NCBI GenBank assembly: GCA_041844835.1 | Contig: JBGZBU010000010.1 | Span: 1 to 45,433, forward strand | From: CAUUCX01 sp041844835 | Lineage (GTDB): Bacteria > Bacillota > Clostridia > Peptostreptococcales > Anaerovoracaceae | DNA length: 45,433 nucleotides | Reading direction: 5' to 3' | In this document: positions 23,510 to 32,710 of the stretch, in pieces | How the letters are laid out: the number at the start of each line of letters is the position of its first letter | Position numbering within the stretch: position 1 is the first letter of the stretch | Notes under the pieces: generated by a model | The model's database searches: none | Told to the model about the DNA's origin: nothing | The model's input: the letters and a program-made list of their open reading frames with translations, nothing else | Made by a program: the position numbers and the translations under genes

Positions 23510-24526
23510 ATGAGTGTCAGAATAGGCGTCAACGGTTTTGGACGCATAAGCACCTTGGTAATGAGAGATGCCATTAATAGAGATGATGTGGAGATTGTCG
23601 GGATTAATGTCAGAAATGCGGATTTGACATATTTGAGATATCGCCTGGCGTATGATTCGACATTCGGGAGATTCCCCGCCGATATCGAGGTGTATGATAA
23701 AGGCTTGGTCGTGGGCGGAAAGGAGATTCCCGTTTACGGTTGTACGGAAGCTGCAGATATCCCGTGGGGTGATTGCGGTGCAGAATATATCATAGACGGT
23801 ACGGGTGCATATCTCACAACCGAAAAGGCAAGCGCACATTTAAAAGGCGGCGCAAAAAAAGTCATAATGTCCGCTCCGGCAAAGGACAGGGAAACTCCCA
23901 CTTTTGTTGTGGGGGTGAATAATGATGCATATACTCCGGACATGGATATAGTGTCAAACGCGTCGTGTACGACCAACTGTCTTGCTCCTCTCGTCAAAGT
24001 AGTGGAAGACAATTGGGGCGTTGAACAGGGTTTGATGTCTACCATACACGCGTCCACGTCGAAGCAGGCTGTGGTGGATTCAAGGTCGGACAAGGACTGG
24101 CGTGTGGGCAGAAGCGTTTACGGAAATATCATTCCGACAAGCACGGGCGCCGCAAAAGCGGTAGGGCTCGTCATTCCGTCGGTAACCGGGAAACTTACAG
24201 GCATTTCATATAGAATTCCCGCTCCGGATGTATCCATTGTAGATCTCAACGTAATGGTAAAAGAGCCTACGGATTATGAGCAGATATGCGTCAAGATGAA
24301 AGAAGCTTCCGAAACTTACTTAAAGGGAGTGCTGGAATATGTCGATGATGAAGTCGTATCGCTTGACTTCTTAGGTGATACTCATACTTCCATATTTGAT
24401 GTGAGATCGGGGATGATGCTGAATGACAGATTCTTCAAATTGGTCGCATTTTATGACAATGAGTACGGGTATGCCAGCAAATGTTTGGATTTGGCGGTTA
24501 TAATGAACCGCCGGGATATGGCGTAA
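23510..24526 (+). CDS. gap: glyceraldehyde-3-phosphate dehydrogenase, divergent type I
   Basis: This 338-residue enzyme oxidises GAP with NAD(P) to 1,3-bisphosphoglycerate. Cys153 in SNASCTTNCLAP is the catalytic thiol, His180 in TIHAS is its partner, and the TSTGAAKAVGLVIP and DNEYGY segments are kept. Several motifs are unusual: GFGRIST replaces GFGRIGR, and the residue after Asn33 is Val (NVRNADL) where NAD-specific enzymes have Asp. The S-loop STSKQAVVDS differs from YTNDQ-type loops. It leads the glycolysis operon, so it is probably the catabolic GAPDH. Cofactor preference needs testing. Confidence 0.9.
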   Translation: MSVRIGVNGFGRISTLVMRDAINRDDVEIVGINVRNADLTYLRYRLAYDSTFGRFPADIEVYDKGLVVGGKEIPVYGCTEAADIPWGDCGAEYIIDGTGAYLTTEKASAHLKGGAKKVIMSAPAKDRETPTFVVGVNNDAYTPDMDIVSNASCTTNCLAPLVKVVEDNWGVEQGLMSTIHASTSKQAVVDSRSDKDWRVGRSVYGNIIPTSTGAAKAVGLVIPSVTGKLTGISYRIPAPDVSIVDLNVMVKEPTDYEQICVKMKEASETYLKGVLEYVDDEVVSLDFLGDTHTSIFDVRSGMMLNDRFFKLVAFYDNEYGYASKCLDLAVIMNRRDMA

Positions 24527-24532
24527 AATAAT

Positions 24533-24557
24533 TGAAAGGGGGCGTAAGCCTCTTTTT
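24533..24557 (+). terminator. weak attenuator between gap and pgk
   Basis: GGGGGC pairs with GCCTCT around a GTAA loop, with two G-U pairs, and a T-run follows. It could set gap above the downstream genes in expression. Confidence 0.5.
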
Positions 24558-24601
24558 AATGTTGGAAAGAAAGGGTTTGAACGATATTAAAGGAGCAGGC
24601 A

Positions 24602-25792
24602 ATGAAGAAGAAAACGGTCGAAAATTACGAATTCAGTGGTAAGCGCGCTTTGGTTCGCTGTGATTTCAACGTGCCCTTAGAGGATGGCAAGATAACTAAT
24701 GATGTGCGAATCACATCTTCTTTAAAAACGATCAACTATATTTTGGATAACGGCGGCAGTGTAATTTTGATGTCTCATTTGGGCAGACCCAAGGGAGAGG
24801 CAAATATGCAATACTCCCTTAAGCCTGTCGCGCTTAGATTGGAAGAATTGCTCGGCCGCAAAGTGCAGTTCATATCCACACCCGATGTAGTGAATGATGA
24901 CGTCAGAAAGGCGGCGGCGTCGCTGGGGACGGGGGGTGTCATGCTGCTTGAAAACATACGCTTTCGCAAGGAGGAAAGCAGTAATGATCCCGAGTTTGCA
25001 AGAGCACTTGCGGAGTTGGGAGATGTGTTCGTAAATGACGCTTTCGGAACTGCGCACAGAGCGCATGCTTCCACCGTGGGAATCGGCGATTACCTGCCGA
25101 TGGTCATTGGTTTTCTGGTCGAAAAAGAGATAAAGTTTCTTAAAAATGCGATGGAAGATCCGGATCGGCCTTTTGTGGGGATCATGGGAGGATCCAAGGT
25201 CGGCGACAAAATAAAAGTAATCAGGAATTTGTTTAAAAAGGTCGATTGCCTGATCATCGGCGGAGGTATGGCGTACACCTTTTTCAAGGCGCTGGGGTAT
25301 GAAATAGGAGATTCGATTCTGGATCACGAGCATGTAGGATTGGCTAAAGAGCTGATCGCAGAGGCGGAATCTCAGAATGTTCAGCTTTTTTTGCCAATAG
25401 ATGTGGTAGTAGCGGATACATTCTGCAATGATTCAAAATACGCCGTATATCCGGCAAATGCGATGCCGAAAAAAGGCATGGGCGTCGATATAGGCCCTGA
25501 GAGCTGCAGGCGTTTTTGCGAGGTGATATCCAAAGCGCAGACAGTTTTTTGGAACGGTCCGATGGGTGTTTTTGAAATGAGCAATTTCGCATCGGGGACC
25601 AAGAGAATTGCCGAATGCGTTGCAGCGTCAAACGGGGTCACAATAGTGGGCGGCGGAGATTCCGCTACGGCGGTTGAAGAATTCGGACTTGAGGGAAAAA
25701 TGACGCATATATCCACAGGCGGCGGTGCGTCGCTGCAGCTTGTAGAGGGAACGCCTCTTCCGGGGATTGAAGCTGCGGATGATATGGAATGA
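24602..25792 (+). CDS. pgk: phosphoglycerate kinase
   Basis: This 396-residue enzyme makes ATP from 1,3-bisphosphoglycerate. The signature RALVRCDFNVPLEDGKITND is present. So are LMSHLGRPKG, the VNDAFGTAHRAHAST substrate loop, the GGSKVGDKI hinge segment, NGPMGVFE, and the C-terminal nucleotide motif GGGDSATAVEEFG...STGGGASL. AAAGGAGCA precedes the ATG. It follows gap by 75 bases in the usual glycolytic order. Confidence 0.98.
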   Translation: MKKKTVENYEFSGKRALVRCDFNVPLEDGKITNDVRITSSLKTINYILDNGGSVILMSHLGRPKGEANMQYSLKPVALRLEELLGRKVQFISTPDVVNDDVRKAAASLGTGGVMLLENIRFRKEESSNDPEFARALAELGDVFVNDAFGTAHRAHASTVGIGDYLPMVIGFLVEKEIKFLKNAMEDPDRPFVGIMGGSKVGDKIKVIRNLFKKVDCLIIGGGMAYTFFKALGYEIGDSILDHEHVGLAKELIAEAESQNVQLFLPIDVVVADTFCNDSKYAVYPANAMPKKGMGVDIGPESCRRFCEVISKAQTVFWNGPMGVFEMSNFASGTKRIAECVAASNGVTIVGGGDSATAVEEFGLEGKMTHISTGGGASLQLVEGTPLPGIEAADDME

Positions 25793-25873
25793 TCGGATAA
25801 TGAAATAGTAATGGAGTATCATATTTAATCGAAAATATAAAATATAGTGATATATATGTATAGGGGAAATGAT

Positions 25874-26620
25874 ATGAGAATACCGCTTATCGCTGCAAAT
25901 TGGAAAATGCATAAAACTATTCGTGACGCGCTTGAGTTTGCAGAGCAGTTTAAAAAACTTTATAAGGACACGGATATAAAGACATGCATATGTGCGCCGT
26001 TTATACAACTGCCGGCTCTTGCCGCGGCATTTGACGGAACCGATATCAAACTCGGTGCGCAGAATGTTCACTTCGCGGACAAAGGCGCGTACACGGGAGA
26101 GATATCCGTGAATATGTTGAAAGAACTCGGTGTCGATTTTTGCATAGTCGGACATTCCGAACGCAGAGAATATTTTGCCGAAACTGATGCAGATATCAGT
26201 AAAAAGATGGCAAAATGCTTTGAGGCGGGGATCACACCTATACTCTGTGTCGGTGAAAATGAATCGGAGCGCGATGCGGGGCACGCATTTGAAAAAGTCG
26301 GGATGCAGCTCAGCCTCGATCTGTCAGGCATTCCTTCCGACGACGCGGCAAAGATGGTGATTGCGTATGAGCCGATCTGGGCTATCGGGACGGGGAAAAC
26401 CGCGACTCCGGAACAGGCCCAGGAAATGTGCGGCTTCATAAGAGGTGTTATTGAGGGATTATACGATGAATTCGTCGCGGATGAAATATTGATACAGTAC
26501 GGGGGTAGCGTTAATCCCGCCAATGCGGAAGAGATATTGAACATGCCGGATATAGACGGGGCTTTGGTTGGCGGAGCAAGTCTTGAAGCAGCAGCTTTTA
26601 TGGAAATCATAGATTTTTAG
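25874..26620 (+). CDS. tpiA: triosephosphate isomerase
   Basis: This 248-residue TIM-barrel enzyme starts at 25874, 7 bases after AGGGG (25862-25866); the open frame upstream has no ribosome site. The catalytic residues are in place: Asn/Lys in AANWKMHK, His in VGHSERREYF, and Glu in AYEPIWAIGTGKTATPEQAQ, the flexible loop. YGGSVNPAN and DGALVGGASL bind phosphate. It interconverts dihydroxyacetone phosphate and GAP. Confidence 0.98.
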   Translation: MRIPLIAANWKMHKTIRDALEFAEQFKKLYKDTDIKTCICAPFIQLPALAAAFDGTDIKLGAQNVHFADKGAYTGEISVNMLKELGVDFCIVGHSERREYFAETDADISKKMAKCFEAGITPILCVGENESERDAGHAFEKVGMQLSLDLSGIPSDDAAKMVIAYEPIWAIGTGKTATPEQAQEMCGFIRGVIEGLYDEFVADEILIQYGGSVNPANAEEILNMPDIDGALVGGASLEAAAFMEIIDF

Positions 26621-26635
26621 AGGGAGGATTGTTTT

Positions 26636-27925
26636 ATGGCGTTTATTGAGGAAGTGATTGCACGTGAACTGTTAGATTCAAGAGGGAATCCTACTGTGGA
26701 GGTTGATGTGTGTCTGGATGACGGCACGATCGGCAGAGCGCTTGTACCTTCAGGTGCTTCAACCGGCGTGCATGAGGCATTGGAATTGCGCGACGGAGAA
26801 AACAGATATCTTGGGAAAGGCGTTATGCGTGCAGTCGAAAACGTTGAGTACAAAATCGGTCCTGAGATAGAAGGATATGATGTTACCAGGCAAGCCGATA
26901 TCGATGCAATAATGATTGAACTTGACGGAACCGAAAATAAAAAGAATTTGGGCGCAAATGCGATGCTGGGGGTATCTATGGCTGTGGCGGATGCCGCGGC
27001 AAAATCTCTGAACCTTCCTCTCTATCGATATATCGGCGGCAGTAATGCGAAATTGCTTCCGACACCGATGATGAATATATTAAACGGCGGGGCACATGCT
27101 GATAATCCAATTGATATTCAGGAATTTATGATTATGCCGGTAGGGGCTCCCGAAATGAGGGAAGCGGTGCGAATAGGCGCTGAAGTATTCCATTCTCTGA
27201 AATCCGTTCTTAAATCAGAAGGATTGAGTACGACTGTGGGAGATGAGGGCGGTTTTGCACCGAATATTGCAAGCGCGGAGGATGCGCTTGATGCGATCGT
27301 AATGAGCATAAGCAGGGCGGGTTATGAGCCGGGCAAAGACATAATGCTTGCCTTGGATGCGGCAGCTTCCGAGTTTTATGATGCCGAAAAAAATATATAT
27401 GATATGAAAGGTGAGAGAAGCATAAAGACGTCGGATGAGATGATAGATTATTATAAGAAACTTGTCGAAAAATTCCCGATTATTTCTATTGAGGACGGTC
27501 TTGCCGAAGATGATTGGGACGGATGGAAGAAACTGACGGACAGTTTGGGAGATCGTATCCAACTTGTGGGTGATGATCTTTTTGTTACGAATACGAAAAG
27601 ACTGTCTAAGGGAATTGAAGCGGGAATAGCCAATTCGATTCTCATAAAGGTCAACCAAATAGGCACTCTTACTGAAACATATGATGCCGTTGAAATGGCA
27701 AAGATTGCAGGATATACCGCAGTTGTATCACACAGAAGCGGTGAGACCGAGGACACAAAAATAGCGGATATAGCGGTAGGTCTTGGAGCCGGACAGATAA
27801 AGACAGGATCGCTTTCAAGAACGGACCGAATTGCAAAGTACAATCAGCTGATGCGAATTGAGGAAGAACTTGATCTTGTCGCAAAATATGCGGGCAGGTC
27901 CGCTTTCTACAATCTGAAGCGGTAG
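26636..27925 (+). CDS. eno: enolase
   Basis: This 429-residue enolase converts 2-phosphoglycerate to phosphoenolpyruvate. Conserved segments include ARELLDSRGNPTVEVDV, VPSGASTGVHEALELRD, the metal-binding Asp in LALDAAASEFY, SIEDGLAEDDWDGW, QLVGDDLFVTNTKRL, and the SHRSGETEDTKIADIAVG end with the catalytic His/Ser loop. GAGGGAGG lies before the ATG and it begins 16 bases after tpiA. The phosphoglycerate mutase gene normally between tpiA and eno in many Firmicutes is absent. Confidence 0.99.
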   Translation: MAFIEEVIARELLDSRGNPTVEVDVCLDDGTIGRALVPSGASTGVHEALELRDGENRYLGKGVMRAVENVEYKIGPEIEGYDVTRQADIDAIMIELDGTENKKNLGANAMLGVSMAVADAAAKSLNLPLYRYIGGSNAKLLPTPMMNILNGGAHADNPIDIQEFMIMPVGAPEMREAVRIGAEVFHSLKSVLKSEGLSTTVGDEGGFAPNIASAEDALDAIVMSISRAGYEPGKDIMLALDAAASEFYDAEKNIYDMKGERSIKTSDEMIDYYKKLVEKFPIISIEDGLAEDDWDGWKKLTDSLGDRIQLVGDDLFVTNTKRLSKGIEAGIANSILIKVNQIGTLTETYDAVEMAKIAGYTAVVSHRSGETEDTKIADIAVGLGAGQIKTGSLSRTDRIAKYNQLMRIEEELDLVAKYAGRSAFYNLKR

Positions 27926-27933
27926 CTAAGTGG

Positions 27934-27962
27934 AATAAGACACGGCAAATGCTCTTATTTTC
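27934..27962 (+). terminator. terminator after eno
   Basis: AATAAGA (27934-27940) pairs with TCTTATT (27953-27959) and a short T-run follows. It is A/T-rich and therefore modest. Confidence 0.5.
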
Positions 27963-27986
27963 CAACAGATAGGCGTAAAATTGGGC

Positions 27987-28015
27987 TTGCTATAAATAAA
28001 AGTAAGTGCTACAAT
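27987..28015 (+). promoter_or_regulatory. promoter for secG
   Basis: TTGCTA (27987-27992) and TACAAT (28010-28015) are 17 bases apart with TGC before the -10 box. Confidence 0.65.
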
Positions 28016-28047
28016 TAAATGGTTGATTATAGCTTGGAGGTACTAAT

Positions 28048-28281
28048 ATGGTAAGCAATATTCTTATGGGTATACTCGCCCTCGGGAGCTTGGTATTGAT
28101 AGGAAGTATCCTTTTGCAGTCGGGTAACAGCGACGGGCTTTCCGGAGCAATCGGCGGCGGCGCCGAGCAGCTGTTCGGAAAAAAGAAAAGTAAAGGATAT
28201 GAAGCGGTGCTCAGCAAAATTACGACGGTCTTTGCTGTGTTATTTATCATTATATCGCTGGCTCTTGTAGCAATCGAGTAA
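28048..28281 (+). CDS. secG: preprotein translocase subunit SecG
   Basis: This 77-residue two-span membrane protein assists SecYE translocation. It begins VSNILMGILALGSLVLIGSILLQSG, with a glycine-rich cytoplasmic link (DGLSGAIGGGAEQLFGKKK) and a second span VFAVLFIIISLALVAI. TTGGAGGT lies before the ATG. secG is often followed by rnr in Firmicutes; here hppA has come between them. Confidence 0.94.
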   Translation: MVSNILMGILALGSLVLIGSILLQSGNSDGLSGAIGGGAEQLFGKKKSKGYEAVLSKITTVFAVLFIIISLALVAIE

Positions 28282-28289
28282 GAGAACGG

Positions 28290-28323
28290 GGCTGTGATGA
28301 TATTGCAGCCTTTAATTTTTTTT
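28290..28323 (+). terminator. attenuator between secG and hppA
   Basis: GGCTGT (28290-28295) pairs with GCAGCC (28305-28310), with one G-U, and TTTAATTTTTTTT follows at 28311-28323. Confidence 0.65.
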
Positions 28324-28384
28324 ATGCCTTTTTTAATATTTTATATTTTATGCAATTTTAGTTAAACGGGAGGAATTTTGGGAC

Positions 28385-30415
28385 ATGAGTAAGTTAATTG
28401 TGTACGTTCCCGCTTTGTGTGCGCTTATCGCATTGGTAGTGGCGTTTGCTCTTACAAAATGGATAAGCGGCGCGTCTGCCGGGACGGGAAAGATGATTGA
28501 AATTTCCGGACATATCAGAGAAGGTGCAATGGCGTTTCTCAAGAGAGAATATAGAACAATGGTAATTGTTATTGCGGTTCTTTTCCTGGTTATCGGCTTT
28601 TCGCTCACTTGGGTGACTGCTTTGCTTTATCTCCTGGGAGCGTGCTTGTCCGTGCTTGCGGGATATTTCGGCATGAATGTTGCAACAAAGGGGAATGTTC
28701 GCACGGCGTTTGCGGCATCGGATGAAGGTATGCCGAAAGCGCTGAAAATTGCGTTCAGATCAGGAGCGGTTATGGGGCTCAGTGTTACCGGATTGGGTTT
28801 GCTCGGTCTTGGCGTCGTGTTTGTAGCATTGGGCGTTGATGCCGCCGAGGTTATAACGGGTTTCGGATTCGGCGCTTCTTCAATGGCACTCTTCGGACGT
28901 GTCGGAGGCGGTATTTATACAAAAGCTGCTGACGTAGGCGCGGACCTTGTAGGTAAAGTTGAAGCGGGAATTCCGGAAGATGATCCGAGAAATCCTGCGG
29001 TTATTGCCGACAATGTGGGCGACAATGTGGGTGATGTGGCAGGAATGGGCTCCGATTTGTTTGAGTCATATGTTGGATCCATCATATCTGCAATAATGCT
29101 TGCAGTTATGATACCTGCGGTTGTTCCTACGTTCGGAGCAAGTTTTGATCTGGATCCTGTAATGGGCTCACTGTTCCCTCTGCTTCTTTCTTCTGTCGGT
29201 ATACTCGCTTCAATTGTCGGTATAATGTTTGTACGCGGCAATGAGGGCGTAAACCCTGCAAAAGCTCTTAATTTGGGGACATATGTGAGCGGCGTCGTTG
29301 TTATAATTGCATCCGTTCTTTTATCTAAGGGGCTTCTTGGCAGCTATAATCCTGCGATTGCGGTAATTGCAGGTCTTGCTGTGGGAATTGCGATTGGAAA
29401 AATCACGGAAATATATACATCGGGAGATTATAAATACGTAAAAGATATTGCAAAGGAATCACAGACCGGCGCCGCGACCACTATCATTTCAGGTTATGCG
29501 GTGGGAATGCTTTCAACGGTGTGGCCTATCATCTGTATAGCGATAGGAATTCTCGTTGCAAATGCGTTCGCGGGTCTCTACGGCATAGCGCTTGCTGCGG
29601 TAGGAATGCTTTCAACGACGGCAATGACGGTTGCAGTTGATGCATACGGTCCGGTTTCCGATAATGCCGGCGGTATTGCGGAGATGTCGGAGCTTCCGGC
29701 ATCGACGAGAGCTATTACCGACAAGCTGGATGCCGTAGGAAATACAACTGCGGCAATAGGAAAGGGATTTGCAATAGGATCGGCGGCTCTTACCGCTCTT
29801 GCATTGTTTGCATCATACTCACAGGTAGTGAAGCTGTCCGCAATCAGCCTTCTGAATCCGCTCGTAATTGCGGGATTGTTCATCGGAGCTATGCTTCCGT
29901 TCCTCTTCTCCGCCCTTACAATGAATTCGGTTGGAAAGGCCGCGAATCAGATGATTGAGGAAGTCAGGAGACAGTTTAGAGAAAACAGCGGTATCATGGC
30001 AGGTACGTCTAAACCTGATTATGCCCGTTGCGTCGATATTTCGACAAAGGCGGCGCTCAGAGAAATGATTGCACCGGGGCTTCTTGCAATAGTCGCACCT
30101 CTTGCAGTGGGTATATTGCTGGGAACTGAAGCGCTTGGCGGGATGCTTGCGGGAGCGCTTTCAGCAGGAGTGCTGCTCGCTATAATGATGGCGAATGCCG
30201 GCGGTGCATGGGATAATGCGAAAAAGCATGTTGAAGAAGGTAATTTCGGCGGAAAGGGTTCGGATACTCACAAAGCTACGGTTGTCGGCGATACCGTCGG
30301 CGATCCGTTCAAGGATACGTCAGGACCTTCAATCAACATCCTTATCAAACTTATGACTATAATTGCAGTTGTATTTGCTCCTGTATTCGTAGCAATCGGC
30401 GGAGTACTCGTATAG
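28385..30415 (+). CDS. hppA: membrane-bound ion-translocating pyrophosphatase, K+-dependent type
   Basis: This 676-residue, roughly 16-span membrane pyrophosphatase hydrolyses PPi and pumps H+ or Na+. The DVGADLVGKVE substrate loop and DNVGDNVGDVAGMGSD motifs bind Mg-PPi. The segment GNTTAAIGKGFAIGS has Ala where K+-independent enzymes have Lys, which indicates the K+-dependent class; H+ versus Na+ specificity cannot be decided by eye. It recovers energy from biosynthetic PPi in anaerobes. AACGGGAGGAA precedes the ATG. Confidence 0.96.
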   Translation: MSKLIVYVPALCALIALVVAFALTKWISGASAGTGKMIEISGHIREGAMAFLKREYRTMVIVIAVLFLVIGFSLTWVTALLYLLGACLSVLAGYFGMNVATKGNVRTAFAASDEGMPKALKIAFRSGAVMGLSVTGLGLLGLGVVFVALGVDAAEVITGFGFGASSMALFGRVGGGIYTKAADVGADLVGKVEAGIPEDDPRNPAVIADNVGDNVGDVAGMGSDLFESYVGSIISAIMLAVMIPAVVPTFGASFDLDPVMGSLFPLLLSSVGILASIVGIMFVRGNEGVNPAKALNLGTYVSGVVVIIASVLLSKGLLGSYNPAIAVIAGLAVGIAIGKITEIYTSGDYKYVKDIAKESQTGAATTIISGYAVGMLSTVWPIICIAIGILVANAFAGLYGIALAAVGMLSTTAMTVAVDAYGPVSDNAGGIAEMSELPASTRAITDKLDAVGNTTAAIGKGFAIGSAALTALALFASYSQVVKLSAISLLNPLVIAGLFIGAMLPFLFSALTMNSVGKAANQMIEEVRRQFRENSGIMAGTSKPDYARCVDISTKAALREMIAPGLLAIVAPLAVGILLGTEALGGMLAGALSAGVLLAIMMANAGGAWDNAKKHVEEGNFGGKGSDTHKATVVGDTVGDPFKDTSGPSINILIKLMTIIAVVFAPVFVAIGGVLV

Positions 30416-30501
30416 AGTGCGCAAGGTCGGATATTTTTCGTTTCATAATGGCTTTTATACGGAATATGCTTCCTTGAGACGAAGTTTTGATAGAATTAAT
30501 A

Positions 30502-30537
30502 ACGCGCCCGGTCTTTAAGGCTTAGGGTGCGTTTTTA
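30502..30537 (+). terminator. terminator between hppA and rnr
   Basis: ACGCGCCC (30502-30509) pairs with GGGTGCGT (30525-30532), with one G-U, followed by TTTTT. Only 20 bases separate it from the rnr start, so it may act as an attenuator for rnr. Confidence 0.7.
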
Positions 30538-30556
30538 GTGTTGGTGAGGAAAAAAT

Positions 30557-32686
30557 ATGAAAAAGACCGATAAGCATAAGGGGAAAAATTCGAGCAAGTC
30601 AGGCAAGTCGAACAAATCAAGCAATGCAGGCAATAAATCGCGTAGTGGCGCATCAAACAAAGTTAAATCTAAATTGAAGTCGAAATGGAGAGAATTGCCT
30701 TCAGATGGCGGCATGCGGGGGAAGTCTTTGAAAAAGTGTAAAGAGGGGATAATGATTCGCAAAAAGGACGGCTACGGTTTTGTCGTTTTGGATTCGGCCT
30801 CCCAAGACCGAAGTGATATTTATGTGCCTGAGCGTTTTATGCAAAATTCCATGAGCGGAGATAGAGTATTGGTGGAAATAAAGCCGCCGAGAGCGGGTGC
30901 AAAGTCTCCCGAGGGCAAGGTAATCAAGATCTTGGAACATTCCGTCAAGGAAGTTGCGGGGTATGTATATAGGCGCAACGGAAAAAATTGGATTGAGGCG
31001 ATTCAAAAAGACGGTTTTGACAGAATCATGATAAAAAATAAATCAATGAAGGGTGCGAAAACGGGTGATGCCGTCCTGGTTGAAATCAGCAGGTATGCGG
31101 AGGGGCATTTCCCCGCAGAGGGAGTGGTCAGAGAGATAATAGCAAAAAAGGGAGAAGCCGGCAGCGATATTAAATGCATTGCGGCGGCTCACGGATTTAA
31201 ATCGGAATTTCCGAAAAGCGTTCTTAAAGAAGTTGAGGAATTGCGAATTTTTGCTTTGTCCGGCGATTTTCATTCCGATGCTGTTATTGACAAAAGCTCA
31301 AATAGAAGAGACATCCGTTCTCGGCTCTTGTTTACGATAGATGGTGCTGACTCAAAGGATTTTGACGACGCCGTTTCCATAAGTCGCCTTAAAAACGGAA
31401 ACTATCTCCTGGGCGTGCACATAGCCGATGTCAGTCATTATGTTCGCAAGGGTTCCGCTATTTATGCCGAAGCGAAGAAGAGAGCAAACAGCGTTTACCT
31501 CATAAATCAAGTCATACCGATGTTGCCGCCAGCATTGTCCGACGGATTGTGCAGTCTCAATCCTCATGTGGACAGGCTTGCGCTTTCCGTTGACATGGAA
31601 ATCAATTGCAATGGAGAAATTCTCGGTTTTGACATTTATGAAAGTCTGATCAACTCTTCGGCAAGACTTGTGTATAGTGATGTCAGTGATTTTCTGGAGG
31701 GTTTGAAGAATAGTTGTTCTGCAGATGATGTGGATCAGGCGCTGCTCCTCATGCGGGAGCTGTATGAAATTCTCAGCGAGAGTTCGAAACGGCGCGGAAG
31801 TCTTGATTTTGATCTTCCGGAAAGTAATATTATATTGGATCATTCCGGGCGCGTATCCTCTATCGAAAAAGCTGAACGCAGGATTGCAAACAGATTGATT
31901 GAGGAGTTTATGATTGCAGCCAACCGTGCGGTGGGGGAGCGTTTTTGCAAGGCAAACATCCCGTTTATATATCGAATTCATGAAAAGCCCGAATTTCAAA
32001 AAATGGAGGAATTCAAGGGTTTTGTGCGAAACATCGGATATCCTCTTGCGGGACAGGCAAATGATATGAAGCCGATAGCTCTGCTGAATTTGCTGAATCA
32101 AGTCAAGGGTACAGTTTATGAGGCTGTTGTGAGTTCTATGATGTTGAGATCAATGACAAAGGCATATTACGGCAGCGAATGTTTAGGGCATTTCGGCTTA
32201 AGTCTCAAATACTATTCTCACTTCACATCTCCCATAAGGCGATTCCCGGATCTCTTCATACACGGAATGATTAAGCAATCACTCAGGGAGGGGGATTATA
32301 AATCTGTGATTAGCGCTGCGAATAAAACCGAAGCCGAACTCGTCTCGGAGATTGCATCCCTGCGTGAGCAGAAAACGCTTGAACTCGAGCGCGAAGTAAA
32401 AAGATACAAAATGGTGGAATATATGTCACAATTTATCGGCGAAGAATTTTCAGGATTAATAAGTGGAGTGACACAGTTTGGAATTTTTGTTCAGCTCGAA
32501 AATACCGTAGAGGGGCTGGTTGCGCTTGAGGATATTTCAGATGATTACTATATTTTTCAGCAAGATCAAAGCAGACTCGTCGGAGAGATGACCTCAAAGA
32601 GTTTTTCACTTGGCGATCCCGTTCAAGTCAGATTGATATCTGCAAATATTGAAACCCGGGAGATAAATTTTATTCTTGCAGGCTGA
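30557..32686 (+). CDS. rnr: ribonuclease R
   Basis: This 709-residue 3'-5' exoribonuclease degrades structured RNA. The first 50 or so residues are a Lys/Ser-rich basic tail that may bind RNA. Cold-shock-like domains follow (GYGFVVLDSASQDRSDIYVP). The RNB catalytic domain shows DGADSKDFDDAVSI with the metal-binding aspartates and TSPIRRFPDLFIHG, and the C-terminus is an S1 domain (GVTQFGIFVQLENTVEGLV). The start has AGGAAAAAAT upstream. smpB, the frequent partner, is not next. The following gene is convergent, 24 bases away. Confidence 0.97.
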   Translation: MKKTDKHKGKNSSKSGKSNKSSNAGNKSRSGASNKVKSKLKSKWRELPSDGGMRGKSLKKCKEGIMIRKKDGYGFVVLDSASQDRSDIYVPERFMQNSMSGDRVLVEIKPPRAGAKSPEGKVIKILEHSVKEVAGYVYRRNGKNWIEAIQKDGFDRIMIKNKSMKGAKTGDAVLVEISRYAEGHFPAEGVVREIIAKKGEAGSDIKCIAAAHGFKSEFPKSVLKEVEELRIFALSGDFHSDAVIDKSSNRRDIRSRLLFTIDGADSKDFDDAVSISRLKNGNYLLGVHIADVSHYVRKGSAIYAEAKKRANSVYLINQVIPMLPPALSDGLCSLNPHVDRLALSVDMEINCNGEILGFDIYESLINSSARLVYSDVSDFLEGLKNSCSADDVDQALLLMRELYEILSESSKRRGSLDFDLPESNIILDHSGRVSSIEKAERRIANRLIEEFMIAANRAVGERFCKANIPFIYRIHEKPEFQKMEEFKGFVRNIGYPLAGQANDMKPIALLNLLNQVKGTVYEAVVSSMMLRSMTKAYYGSECLGHFGLSLKYYSHFTSPIRRFPDLFIHGMIKQSLREGDYKSVISAANKTEAELVSEIASLREQKTLELEREVKRYKMVEYMSQFIGEEFSGLISGVTQFGIFVQLENTVEGLVALEDISDDYYIFQQDQSRLVGEMTSKSFSLGDPVQVRLISANIETREINFILAG

Positions 32687-32710
32687 TATAAGCGGTAATG
32701 AGCAGATGCA

